A stretch of 58,300 bases of DNA from Gammaproteobacteria bacterium (lineage in GTDB: Bacteria > Pseudomonadota > Gammaproteobacteria > SZUA-152), in the NCBI GenBank assembly GCA_013152545.1, contig JAADGF010000100.1, positions 1-58,300 of the forward strand, written 5' to 3'. The translations under genes and the position numbers were made by a program. How positions within the stretch are numbered: position 1 is the stretch's first letter; each line of letters opens with the position of its first letter. Positions 46,124 through 55,171 of the stretch are shown piece after piece. The notes under the pieces are model-generated. The model did not search any database. It was not told the DNA's origin and saw nothing but the letters and a program-made list of their open reading frames with translations.

Positions 46124-46786
46124 TTATAACATGCGACGGACACGCACAAGACCCACGCCAAGCAAACCTAAGCCCAATAATGCTATAGAGGTGGGTTCTG
46201 GAATGGATGTAGTGACTTCCACTGCGCTCACATAATATTGCTCATTATTAAACGCAATATCAAATATAGTACCGCCCGCCAGGGTGTAAGGCGTTGTGGT
46301 GTACGAATCAATCATATAGCCACCATTCGAAAACATATACGCGGCGCCATCAATATTAATTAAATCACCCAATAAACTACGGTCGCCATCATGATTGTTG
46401 TTGAACCATATTCTTTCAATTGTGACATCGTTGCTGAATACAAAGAACAATGATTCGTAGAAAGTGACATTGTCATCGTTACCAGGGTTACACAGATTGG
46501 CACCACTATTGGTCACTTGGTTTGCACTACCAGCATTGTAAAGCGCACCACAAACCCCCAAGCCACCGTTACCGGCATCCAGGTATGCATAAGCATCCTG
46601 TCCCTGCTGTGTCGCAGTAATACTAAGATCAAAATCAGAATAAGAAAAAGTCAACGGATTCCAAGCACTTTCCCCATGACTGCCCCCCGCTTCGGCCATT
46701 GCTTTAAAATTTATAATGACTGCGTGCGCTGAATTATTCAATGCAATAAGCACTATTAGCAACAAAAAATTTTTGATAAATTTCAT
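46124..46786 (-). CDS. PEP-CTERM sorting-signal protein
   Basis: ATG 46786 (AAGGTG upstream) opens a 220-residue protein with a signal peptide (MKFIKNFLLLIVLIALNNSAHA). The mature part reads like secreted PEP-CTERM proteins and ends with SIPEPTSIALLGLGLLGVG and VRVRRML: PEP motif, hydrophobic helix, Arg cluster. It should be processed by an exosortase, which is not in this window. PEP-CTERM proteins are linked to extracellular matrix. The gene stands alone. Confidence 0.9.
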   Translation of the reverse strand: MKFIKNFLLLIVLIALNNSAHAVIINFKAMAEAGGSHGESAWNPLTFSYSDFDLSITATQQGQDAYAYLDAGNGGLGVCGALYNAGSANQVTNSGANLCNPGNDDNVTFYESLFFVFSNDVTIERIWFNNNHDGDRSLLGDLINIDGAAYMFSNGGYMIDSYTTTPYTLAGGTIFDIAFNNEQYYVSAVEVTTSIPEPTSIALLGLGLLGVGLVRVRRML

Positions 46787-47120
46787 TTTTATACACCTTA
46801 AGGTTAAAAAAAACCACGACCTAACAATCTTATTCAGCAAATTCAATGCCAATAACATTTTATTCAGTATTAACAAAAGGATAATTAACAAAACGAGAAT
46901 ACAGACTGAAAAGTGTACAATATACCGACAGTGAAAATTTGTATTTCTTATCTAAAACTCACCAAATTCGTTAAAAATATAAAGCATATCAAACAGCTAG
47001 AAGCATTACCCAATAACGGCCAAACTGTCAATTAATTCGACAGCAATAATTAACTAATAAAATCAGCAACACAAAACCCTCCACTATCTTGAAAATAATG
47101 ACGGCAGATACAATAAAAAA

Positions 47121-47258
47121 CCTAGAATCCTCAGTTGACCGCTCCATTCTGATACTAACTTATTGATATGAATAGCATTGAAATCAATTTATTGCATCAC
47201 CTGCTGGGTTGAACCACGCGACAAGGCGAATAGACGAATAATAGCGAGGGGGATTAGG
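47121..47258. repeat. Dispersed repeat with CCTAGAATCCTCAGTTG end
   Basis: The 17-base end CCTAGAATCCTCAGTTG is identical to that at 58212-58228, and both are followed by related words (ACAAGGCG, then GGAATAGT/CGAATAAT). The right end near CGAGGGGGATTAGG is a diverged inverse. It is related to the family 3 ends. Confidence 0.55.
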
Positions 47259-47403
47259 ATGTTTAAACAAGATTTTTTACGAAGACAGTAAACCAGATAA
47301 ACGATAAAACAACGGTGGTGCTCAAGATTAACAAAGCTTGTCTATTCAGTCTGTGGTTTAAATGTATAACATCTGCTCAAATTGCTTTTTTATTGATATT
47401 TGA

Positions 47404-47545
47404 TATACCCGTGGCGTTTGATATACCCAAAGCGATTCGATTAAGAATTCGGCGTTATTGCACACCCGGTATTCCATGACGACATTAAAATTTCCTGTAA
47501 CAGCTCAGCTATTATCTACACGCTATTTTGCCTAACCATGAAACA
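47404..47545. repeat. Partial family 2 element
   Basis: TATACCCGTGGCGTTTGA matches the left end of the element at 26559, and TTATTGCA... through ATTTTGCC aligns with that copy's inside. The right end could not be found, so the copy is probably truncated. Confidence 0.55.
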
Positions 47546-47707
47546 AACCAGACACACAAATTCGATAGAACATACAGTATAACCTTTACCCAGAACTTCC
47601 GTGTTATAATCCTCATTGCATTTAAACAATACGTGACAAAAAAAGCCGGTACTTTTTAGTACGTCCTTATCTGGTGTTTTAGCCAAAATATGCAAGATTG
47701 AAATCGG

Positions 47708-48682
47708 ATGATCGAACTATTACTCCTTAAAATCACAACGCAATATAGTGCACTTACAGTGGTTGGATTTAGTTTTTTACTTCTAACAATAGTGAGTAGG
47801 CTGGTTACGCGTGCCGCAATAAAATCAAGCAACAAAAGTCCAATGCCACCGCGCTTCTTGCCTGATATAAAACAAGCAACAAATAAGCATGACATCATGT
47901 GCTTATTGAAACAAGAAATTGATGCCCTTAGGGGAAAAAAAGACGAACTGCGCCTGGCACTCCTGTTTGCGGTTTATCAACCCACTATTGATCAAGTGAG
48001 AGCACTCCAACAACCTAACGCCTCACGCAACGATTTACCAATCTTAACAGGCAAAAAAACCCAACATTGCGTGCAAGCCGAGAATTGTCCTCCTCAGCAA
48101 GACTCTCAAGCCTTTAGCCAGCAAGATCTACAGCTCATCCGCGAACACGAAAAAAAGACGCATAAACTCATTAACAAGGCATTTATCCAAAAATTTGGTG
48201 ATATGTTTTTCATGGAAAACTTTATTATGTATCACCATTTGTCCCGTATTGGTAGCAAGGTGTTTCATATACCACCTGGCAACGAGTTGCGGCAACTCTT
48301 TGAGGTATTTTCAAGAACTGGGGTCGCCCTACGTGGAAAATCAATCCCGATTGGTGAACGTCTACGCATTTTAAATCTGCCAGAACTTCAATCAATTGCA
48401 GATAAACTGGCATTGGACAGAGTATTCAATACGATTGACCAAGCCATATCCGTGCTTGCTAAATTACCACAAATACCGGTTCACCTAGCACGGCGATACC
48501 ATAGTGAAAATTTGTTCCTTCTTACACAGGCGCAGGAATCATGGAATATATCAGAAGTAGAACAGGAATGGGCTGCTTATAATGCTTATGCGAAACTTCT
48601 ATGCGCTAATATGGATAAGGGAGAAACACCTAAGGCAGCCAACTGCTACGACGCGATGGAACCCCAAACTTCGCCGCCGTAA
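47708..48682 (+). CDS. Uncharacterised membrane-anchored protein
   Basis: The 324-residue product has an N-terminal membrane helix (about residues 16-30, LTVVGFSFLLLTIVS) followed by a cytoplasmic part. It has no recognisable domain. A variable region (60-150) is followed by a more ordered block (MFFMENFIMYHHLSRIG, PPGNELRQLFEVFSRTG, LRILNLPELQSIADKLA). It is convergent with the coiled-coil gene, stops 40 bases apart. A short hairpin GCCGC-N5-GCGGC lies over its end. I assign no function. Confidence 0.65.
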   Translation: MIELLLLKITTQYSALTVVGFSFLLLTIVSRLVTRAAIKSSNKSPMPPRFLPDIKQATNKHDIMCLLKQEIDALRGKKDELRLALLFAVYQPTIDQVRALQQPNASRNDLPILTGKKTQHCVQAENCPPQQDSQAFSQQDLQLIREHEKKTHKLINKAFIQKFGDMFFMENFIMYHHLSRIGSKVFHIPPGNELRQLFEVFSRTGVALRGKSIPIGERLRILNLPELQSIADKLALDRVFNTIDQAISVLAKLPQIPVHLARRYHSENLFLLTQAQESWNISEVEQEWAAYNAYAKLLCANMDKGETPKAANCYDAMEPQTSPP

Positions 48683-48721
48683 GCGGCAAAGCTTGGACAC
48701 ACACCCAGCTTGCTGCAATGT

Positions 48722-49408
48722 TTAGGTTGCTGGAAGTTTCTCCATGTCATTGATATCCTCCATGGCATCCTTCAGGCCGTTATCGTCCGATTTTCGAATG
48801 CTGCTTTCTTTACCACTTTCCGATAAAACTTGACCGCTTCCAGTGTCGACCGCTTTATCGCTATTACTAGCGTTTTTGCTGGCGTTGCTACCAGTATTAA
48901 CAGTGGCACTCGTCGCTACTTTGTCTGCTTCCGGCGCCTCCTGCGCCATTGAATTCAGGAGTAAATCTTTAACCTTGGTGGTCTCCTCAATTTCAGCATT
49001 CAATTCCGTAATTTCTTCATTTAATTCAGAAATTTTTGACTCCAACTTTTCAATTTCCATTATTAACTGATCGCTACGATCTTCAATCTCCGTTTCTCGT
49101 TTTTGCGCATCAGAAATAATTTCTTTTACCTGAATGTTAGTGGATTCCAGTGTTTTCCTGACAACAGTAATAACAATATCTGAATTTACATTGGGTAGTT
49201 TGCGCATTAACTCAATGGCATCCTGTATTCCATAACCACCAGGGTTACCTTGCCCTGCGCTGCGCCCCTTTTCCTGGTTAAACGCCCCTAACGTATCATC
49301 GTTCTCACCCCCTGTCGCCGACAATGAATCGGCTTCAGCAACATCCGTATATGAAGATAGCTCGATATCGAAATCTCCATCATTTTTACTTTTACCAAAC
49401 AGTCCCAT
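48722..49408 (-). CDS. Uncharacterised coiled-coil protein
   Basis: The 228-residue acidic protein starts MGLFGKSKNDGDF and has a conserved-looking block YGIQDAIELMRKLPNVNSDI and VVRKTLESTNIQVKEII (about 59-100). A coiled coil runs over ~105-150 (heptads in LIMEIEKLESKISELNEEIT) and the tail is Ser/Asn/Asp-rich and low-complexity. There is no signal or membrane segment. It may act as a scaffold; the partner is unknown. Confidence 0.7.
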   Translation of the reverse strand: MGLFGKSKNDGDFDIELSSYTDVAEADSLSATGGENDDTLGAFNQEKGRSAGQGNPGGYGIQDAIELMRKLPNVNSDIVITVVRKTLESTNIQVKEIISDAQKRETEIEDRSDQLIMEIEKLESKISELNEEITELNAEIEETTKVKDLLLNSMAQEAPEADKVATSATVNTGSNASKNASNSDKAVDTGSGQVLSESGKESSIRKSDDNGLKDAMEDINDMEKLPAT

Positions 49409-49894
49409 AATCGTTACCCTCTTTTGCTTCCATTCTGTGACTTGGAATTAGCTCTGGTTTTAATATATCCTGTTTTAATGGCATGCTAAAGACAATTGCG
49501 CCGGGAATTCACCCAAACATCGCAATTTTAGCCCCCCGGAATTGAACTCTAACAAGGCTTTTGAGTCCATGCCCTATTAAAACCCAAATGAACCTTCTTG
49601 TGCAAATATTCTTTGTCGCAGATTACCCGCAAGCGACCTCATACGTAGGCAATAACTCAATACCAAACATGCTCAACAATAAGTACGTAAACACGCCACT
49701 CACTCACTACCCACATGCAGCCGGAACAACTTATAAGCTCATGAATATAAAACAAAAATATTACTTAATGACGATTTAGACTTAGGCAGTGTTCGTATAT
49801 ATATTGCCAGCATTATGTGTACGCACATCCTAATTGGCTGCACTCAACCAGCTAGACGGCAACCACCAAGAACACAGAGAAAGTACCGCATACC
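49409..49894. other. Intergenic region, nothing clear
   Basis: This 486-base region should carry the promoter of the coiled-coil gene and the end of the dioxygenase transcript. An ORF at 49561-49779 has no ribosome site or coding look. No repeat, RNA or operator was seen. Confidence 0.4.
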
Positions 49895-50629
49895 TTAACG
49901 ACGTTTCAGCACAATATTAAATTGTCCTTTAGGGAGGCCCCCGCCACGCTCCACTGCTGTGCCATTCGGTGAAAGTCGGGTAATCACACGTTCACGTTCT
50001 GGCCGTGACAATCTCATTAATAGTTGATCTTGTTCATTAAGCGATTGCCCGGCAAAATATAACTGGGTGGTAAGCTCCACATACTCTTTAGCGGACACTT
50101 TAAAATGAATATGCGGCGGCCTTGTCCATATCGGATTCACAGGATAGGCGCCTGGCACAATGGTTTTAAACTGATAATACCCAGAGTCATTCGTCATCAT
50201 TACGCCCCAGCCCTGAAAATTAGGATCGATTCGGGACGGATTATTTTTATCTCGGGGATGATTGTATTTCCCCCAGGCATTCGCTTGCCATATTTCCACG
50301 TTTGCGGCAGGTATGGGTTGGCATTGTTCATCGACAACGTGACCACTAATGATGATGATTTTCCCGGATGCAGGTGTTGATCGACCCTTTATTATTGTTA
50401 AATCGATATCATGTTCCTGCTGTCGATTGCGGGGATAAAAAGGCCCTTCGCTTTCCTGCGGCGTGCTACCACATTTAGTTACTTGGTTTTTTTCAACGAC
50501 ACCCATTGTTGAAGTTTTTGTTTTTGGCATATTGCCGTCACTCTCACCATAAAAACTACCCGCAGCAATACGAGTAACGGCGTAAGTGCTTATACCCAAA
50601 ATTCCTTTAATTAACGTACGACGCTTCAT
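49895..50629 (-). CDS. Intradiol ring-cleavage dioxygenase-like protein, exported
   Basis: The 244-residue protein opens MKRRTLIKGILGISTYAVTR, an Arg-Arg leader that may use Tat or Sec. It has the intradiol dioxygenase fold: EGPFYP, GHVVDEQCQPIPAANVEIWQ, the Fe(III) ligands Tyr in WGKYNHP, Tyr in GAYPV and two His in RPPHIHF. Family members cleave catechols between the hydroxyls. Exported members exist, but here no aromatic-degradation genes are adjacent, so the substrate is unknown. Confidence 0.88.
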   Translation of the reverse strand: MKRRTLIKGILGISTYAVTRIAAGSFYGESDGNMPKTKTSTMGVVEKNQVTKCGSTPQESEGPFYPRNRQQEHDIDLTIIKGRSTPASGKIIIISGHVVDEQCQPIPAANVEIWQANAWGKYNHPRDKNNPSRIDPNFQGWGVMMTNDSGYYQFKTIVPGAYPVNPIWTRPPHIHFKVSAKEYVELTTQLYFAGQSLNEQDQLLMRLSRPERERVITRLSPNGTAVERGGGLPKGQFNIVLKRR

Positions 50630-50689
50630 AATAACCGCCTAATAGATCACAACAGGGGATTAACGAATATCGGAGACTTTTTCTCAACA

Positions 50690-51622
50690 TCAAGCACCTG
50701 ATAATGAAAAATGATGTTTATAATCCAGCAAATCTCGTTTAGACAACACAAATACACCGTGACCACCCCTGTCAAATTCTGGCCAAATAAAAGGCACTTC
50801 TGGAAACTGTTGCAATATCGCCTTATAACTATTGCCGACATCGACAATGAGGAGGCCACGATCGGTTAAGTATTCATGCACGTCATACAAAATTCGACGC
50901 ACAACATCCAAACCGTCTTCTCCGGCAGCCAGCGCCAGTCTCGGTTCATGCTCAAACTCCAATGCTAATGCAGCCATATCAGCGGCATCCACATAGGGTG
51001 GATTAGTAACAATGACATCAAACTTTTGAAACGCAGGTAAATTTTCAAATAAATCAGACGCAATCAGTTTAACCTGAGACGTCACTCCGTGACGAGTCAC
51101 ATTCATTGCGGCAACATCCAAAGCATCATTAGAAATATCCGTAGCAACAAGCTTGGCGTCAGGAAACACGGTCGCTGCTGCAATTGCAATGCAACCACTT
51201 CCGGTACAAAGATCCAAGATAGTATGCACATTATTAGAATCAACCCAGGGCTCGAATCGATTTTCCACTAATTCTGCAATGGGTGACCGAGGTATCAGCA
51301 CCCGCTCATCAACATAAAATGACAAACCGGCAAACCAGGCTTCCTTTATTAAATAAGGCAAAGGCTTTCTGGATCGCACACGTCTATCAAGCAATTCCAC
51401 AACCGCTTTACGTTCGCATTCAATCAGTCTCGAATGAATCATATAGGGAGGGATATCATGAGGCAAATACAGTGCATGACGAACCACAGCAAATGCCTCA
51501 TCCATCGCATTATCCGTTCCATGTCCAAATGTTAACGCTGCATCACCGAAGAGACTACTGCCCCAGCGCACATAATCGCCTATCGTGCAAAGTTCTTTTA
51601 TTACCTCTTCATAATTATCCAT
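50690..51622 (-). CDS. prmB: Ribosomal protein L3 glutamine methyltransferase
   Basis: The 310-residue HemK-family enzyme has the SAM site ILDLCTGSGCIAIAAATVFP and catalytic NPPY in VTNPPYVDAADM. It methylates a glutamine of ribosomal protein L3. The N-terminal domain (TIGDYVRWGSSLFGDA, FGHGTDNAMDEAF) marks it as PrmB rather than PrmC. It appears to be a single gene, divergent from ettA. Confidence 0.95.
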   Translation of the reverse strand: MDNYEEVIKELCTIGDYVRWGSSLFGDAALTFGHGTDNAMDEAFAVVRHALYLPHDIPPYMIHSRLIECERKAVVELLDRRVRSRKPLPYLIKEAWFAGLSFYVDERVLIPRSPIAELVENRFEPWVDSNNVHTILDLCTGSGCIAIAAATVFPDAKLVATDISNDALDVAAMNVTRHGVTSQVKLIASDLFENLPAFQKFDVIVTNPPYVDAADMAALALEFEHEPRLALAAGEDGLDVVRRILYDVHEYLTDRGLLIVDVGNSYKAILQQFPEVPFIWPEFDRGGHGVFVLSKRDLLDYKHHFSLSGA

Positions 51623-51791
51623 TACGACCTCGGATGTTTAGATTTAAAAAACCGAAATAAAACGAATCATAGCGCTATATTACGCCAGTGCCAAAAAAAT
51701 GTGCCAGTATGGCTGATACAATGCCTCGACTGACTTTACTTTCCGCCAAAATTACCTTAGTTTTATTCAGTTAGCTATCTGCTTCTACATG

Positions 51792-51820
51792 CTGACAATT
51801 CGAAAAAATACATTATACCC
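51792..51820 (+). promoter_or_regulatory. Candidate sigma-70 promoter of ettA
   Basis: CTGACA and TATACC are 17 bases apart, giving a start near 51827 and a ~50-base leader before ATG 51877. The -35 matches five of six and the -10 four of six. Confidence 0.45.
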
Positions 51821-51876
51821 CCACCCTGGATCATTACATTTTTATAACACGCAGACAAAGCAGGTAACTTAAAACC

Positions 51877-53556
51877 ATGGCTCAATATATTTACACCATG
51901 AATGGTGTTGGTAAAGTCGTTCCACCCAAACGGGAAATTCTTAAAAATATATCCTTATCGTTTTTCCCAGGTGCAAAAATCGGGGTACTGGGGCTCAATG
52001 GCTCCGGCAAATCCAGTCTTCTGCGCATTATGGCTGGCATTGACAAGGAAATTATCGGTGAAGCGCGCCCTCAACCAGGCATTAACATCGGCTACCTCCC
52101 CCAGGAGCCAAAATTAGACCCCGACAAGAATGTGCGTGGCAACATTGAGGATGGCATTCAGACCACTAAAGCCCTGCTCGATCGTTTTAATGAAATTAGC
52201 CTGATGTTCGCCGACCCAATGAGCGATGACGAAATGACCGCATTGCTGGAAGAACAAGGCAAAATGCAAGATGCAATTGATGCCGCTAATGGCTGGGAAA
52301 TTGAACGCACACTGGAAATCGCCTCGGATGCACTCCGGCTCCCCCCCTGGGATGCCGATGTCACTAAGTTATCAGGAGGAGAACGGCGTCGTGTCGCATT
52401 GTGCAAATTATTGCTTTCAAAGCCAGATATGCTATTACTGGACGAACCCACGAATCATTTGGATGCTGAGTCCGTTGCTTGGCTAGAGCATTTCCTTCAA
52501 GATTATCCTGGCACAGTCGTTGCCATCACCCATGATCGCTACTTTCTAGACAATGTAGCAGGCTGGATTCTGGAACTGGATCGAGGGGAAGGTATCCCCT
52601 GGGAAGGCAACTATTCATCGTGGCTGGAACAAAAAGGAAAACGCCTGGAATCTGAAGAAAAACAACAAAACGCCCGCCTAAAAGCAATTAAAGCCGAACT
52701 CGAATGGGTGCGCTCTAACCCCAAAGGTCGCCACGCAAAAAGCAAAGCAAGGCTTTCACGTTTTGAAGACTTAAGCAAACAAGATTATGAAAAACGAAAC
52801 CAAACTAACGAACTTTTTATTCCACCAGGCCCCCGCTTGGGTGATCTCGTCATTGAGGCAAATCAATTACGTAAAGGTTTCGGTGATCGATTATTAATTG
52901 AAAACTTATCCTTCAGCCTGCCTCCAGGTGGTATTGTTGGTATCATTGGTCCAAATGGTGCCGGTAAAACAACATTATTTAGAATGTTAACCGGCAAAGA
53001 ACAACCCGATGACGGTGAACTGCGTATCGGTGAAACAGTAAAAATAGCCTATGTGGATCAATCCCGTGACACCCTGGATAATCACAAAACCGCTTGGGAG
53101 GAAATTTCCGGTGGCCACGATATTATGCAGATTAATGGTATGGAATTAAATTCGAGGGCTTATGCCAGTCGGTTTAATTTTCGTGGCAGTGACCAGCAGA
53201 AAAAAACCGGAATATTGTCCGGTGGTGAGCGCAACCGGGTGCACCTCGCCAAACTGCTCGCCGATGGCGGTAATTTATTGTTGCTTGACGAACCCAGCAA
53301 CGACCTTGACGTTGAAACACTTCGCGCGCTAGAAGAGGCTTTACTTGATTTTCCTGGTTGCGTGGTTGTCATTTCGCATGATCGTTGGTTTTTAGATCGT
53401 GTCGCCACCCATATCCTCGCATTTGAGGGTGACAGCCAGACAACCTGGTTCGAAGGCAATTACGCTGATTACGAAAAAGACCGCCAACGTCGGTTCGGTG
53501 ATAACGCCAATCAACCAAAACGTATCCATTATAAAAAATTTGAGGAACGTTATTAG
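51877..53556 (+). CDS. ettA: Energy-dependent translational throttle protein
   Basis: This ABC-F protein of 559 residues has two ATP-binding halves: Walker [10 protein letters not shown] and GPNGAGKTT, signatures [15 protein letters not shown] and [15 protein letters not shown], Walker [12 protein letters not shown] and [11 protein letters not shown]. The linker (about 245-310) contains [18 protein letters not shown]. It binds the ribosomal E site and gates entry into elongation according to the ATP/ADP ratio. Length matches E. coli EttA. Confidence 0.97.
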   Translation: MAQYIYTMNGVGKVVPPKREILKNISLSFFPGAKIGVLGLNGSGKSSLLRIMAGIDKEIIGEARPQPGINIGYLPQEPKLDPDKNVRGNIEDGIQTTKALLDRFNEISLMFADPMSDDEMTALLEEQGKMQDAIDAANGWEIERTLEIASDALRLPPWDADVTKLSGGERRRVALCKLLLSKPDMLLLDEPTNHLDAESVAWLEHFLQDYPGTVVAITHDRYFLDNVAGWILELDRGEGIPWEGNYSSWLEQKGKRLESEEKQQNARLKAIKAELEWVRSNPKGRHAKSKARLSRFEDLSKQDYEKRNQTNELFIPPGPRLGDLVIEANQLRKGFGDRLLIENLSFSLPPGGIVGIIGPNGAGKTTLFRMLTGKEQPDDGELRIGETVKIAYVDQSRDTLDNHKTAWEEISGGHDIMQINGMELNSRAYASRFNFRGSDQQKKTGILSGGERNRVHLAKLLADGGNLLLLDEPSNDLDVETLRALEEALLDFPGCVVVISHDRWFLDRVATHILAFEGDSQTTWFEGNYADYEKDRQRRFGDNANQPKRIHYKKFEERY

Positions 53557-53677
53557 AAAATTATTTTGCAGCCATTCTAAAGCATTGCTTAAAAATAGTA
53601 GCGGGCTTCACGTTCAAAAATTATTTATCGGAGTGTTTATATAATAATCTGAGTCTATATAATAATTATAGTTTATG

Positions 53678-54568
53678 TTACGTAGGAAATACGCCGGTGG
53701 ATAAATAACGATCACCTCGATCACAAACAATGACCACAATGAGCGCATCTGTCACCTCCTGTGACAACTTTAAAGCGGCGGCCACCGCTCCTCCCGAAGA
53801 AATACCAGCAAAAATACCTTCTTTCGCGGCTAAATCACGCGTTATATCTTCTGCCGCCTGTTGCGTGACATCAATGATTCTATCCACCCTGCTTGGCTCA
53901 AATATCTTAGGTAAATATTCCTTAGGCCAACGTCGAATGCCAGGGATACTAGCCCCTTCAGTCGGCTGAACACCGATAATCTGAATTTGAGGGTTACGCG
54001 CTTTTAAATAGCTTGAGGTACCCATTATTGTGCCCGTGGTCCCCATTGCACTGACAAAGTGCGTAATCTTACCATCAGTATCATGCCATATTTCTTCCGC
54101 CGTACCGGTATAATGCGCGCGAGGATTATCAGGATTAGAAAACTGATCAAGTACTTTACCATTGCCCTCTGATTCCATACGCTTGGCTAAATCGCGCGCA
54201 CCCTCCATGCCGTCAGCATGACTTACCAGTACAATTTCGGCCCCGAACGCTTTCATAACACCACGGCGCTCAACACTCATGTTTTCCGGCATAATCAACA
54301 CCATCTGATAACCTTTGATAGCAGCGGCCATCGCCAACGCAATGCCCGTGTTACCGCTAGTGGCCTCCACCAAACGGTCACCGGGACAAATCTCCCCCCG
54401 CGCTTCCGCCTGTGTAATCATACTAAGTGCAGGACGGTCTTTTACCGATCCCGCAGGGTTATTGCCTTCTAATTTAACGGCAATCAGATTACTTGTATGT
54501 CCTGGTAAGCGCTGTAACCTGGCCAAAGGTGTATTACCGACAAAGGCGGCTATTGTTGGTATGGTCAT
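53678..54568 (-). CDS. cysM: Cysteine synthase B
   Basis: The 296-residue PLP enzyme has the Lys in NPAGSVKDRPALSMI and the substrate loop EATSGNTGIALAMA, with AMGTTGTIMGTSSYLK for PLP phosphate. It makes cysteine from O-acetylserine and sulfide or thiosulfate. It is convergent with ettA and divergent from barA. Cysm and the gacS/barA kinase gene are also close in Pseudomonas, which supports the placement of this genome. Confidence 0.96.
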   Translation of the reverse strand: MTIPTIAAFVGNTPLARLQRLPGHTSNLIAVKLEGNNPAGSVKDRPALSMITQAEARGEICPGDRLVEATSGNTGIALAMAAAIKGYQMVLIMPENMSVERRGVMKAFGAEIVLVSHADGMEGARDLAKRMESEGNGKVLDQFSNPDNPRAHYTGTAEEIWHDTDGKITHFVSAMGTTGTIMGTSSYLKARNPQIQIIGVQPTEGASIPGIRRWPKEYLPKIFEPSRVDRIIDVTQQAAEDITRDLAAKEGIFAGISSGGAVAAALKLSQEVTDALIVVIVCDRGDRYLSTGVFPT

Positions 54569-55171
54569 TTACTATTATCCGGTCATTTAGCGAACGGATA
54601 CAGTTTAACACCATTGCCAGCAACAGTCCCACACCACGCTCCCTGATACAAGCCCGATATAACGCGTTGAGTTGTATCATTCAGCACTAATGCTTCTGTA
54701 ATATCAGTGGAAATGACGGTAAGCCTATTCATCCCTTCGGGTCAAATCGCTAGTATCAATATCCATACTGAAATTCCCTACAAATGTCAACTTTTACCCA
54801 TCCATGGAGCAGCGCTGAACATGCACTCTATTTAATACAGTGCCTTTTACTGCTATCCCGCTACGCTATGACCACCACCATCAAAGGCTGGAAACACTTT
54901 TTTCCACCTGATCACCTGTTGTCAGTCGCTTACACGGAGTGATATGCTGGGCCGCTGCATCTCACTTATTCCGTCATCGGGAATGACGTCATAAAGAGTC
55001 CCGTCATGCAGGACGAAAAAAGCATCATCGGCAAGTACAATATTCACACATCAGCAGACACTAATTTATAATAAAGCATCAGACCGTTATAATGGGGTTA
55101 TAAACACACGCATAAAAACTTCCGTCGACACTGCGCAGGCACTTGGCGATCCAATACTAGCTTGATGCATT
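54569..55171. other. Divergent intergenic region before barA
   Basis: These 600 bases hold the cysM and barA promoters. A 52-codon frame at 54784-54942 (starts MSTFTHPWSSAEHALYLIQC) has no good ribosome site and is doubtful. A small hairpin CGTCAT-CGGGA-ATGACG lies near 54967-54983. Nothing else was seen. Confidence 0.4.
55043..55072 (+). promoter_or_regulatory. Candidate sigma-70 promoter of barA
   Basis: TTCACA and TATAAT are 18 bases apart (five of six and six of six), giving a start near 55079 and a leader of about 93 bases. A second TATAAT at 55088-55093 has no -35 partner. Confidence 0.55.

Larger units (their letters stand above)
46787..47707. other. Long intergenic region with two repeat families
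   Basis: These 920 AT-rich bases between divergent genes hold a family 3-related element (47121-47258) and a partial family 2 element (from 47404). TATAAT at 47605-47610 has no good -35 partner. No gene was found. Confidence 0.5.

Noticed and set aside
54784-54942. 52-codon ORF before barA
   Set aside because: There is no ribosome site and composition is not decisive; it is mentioned only in the intergenic entry.
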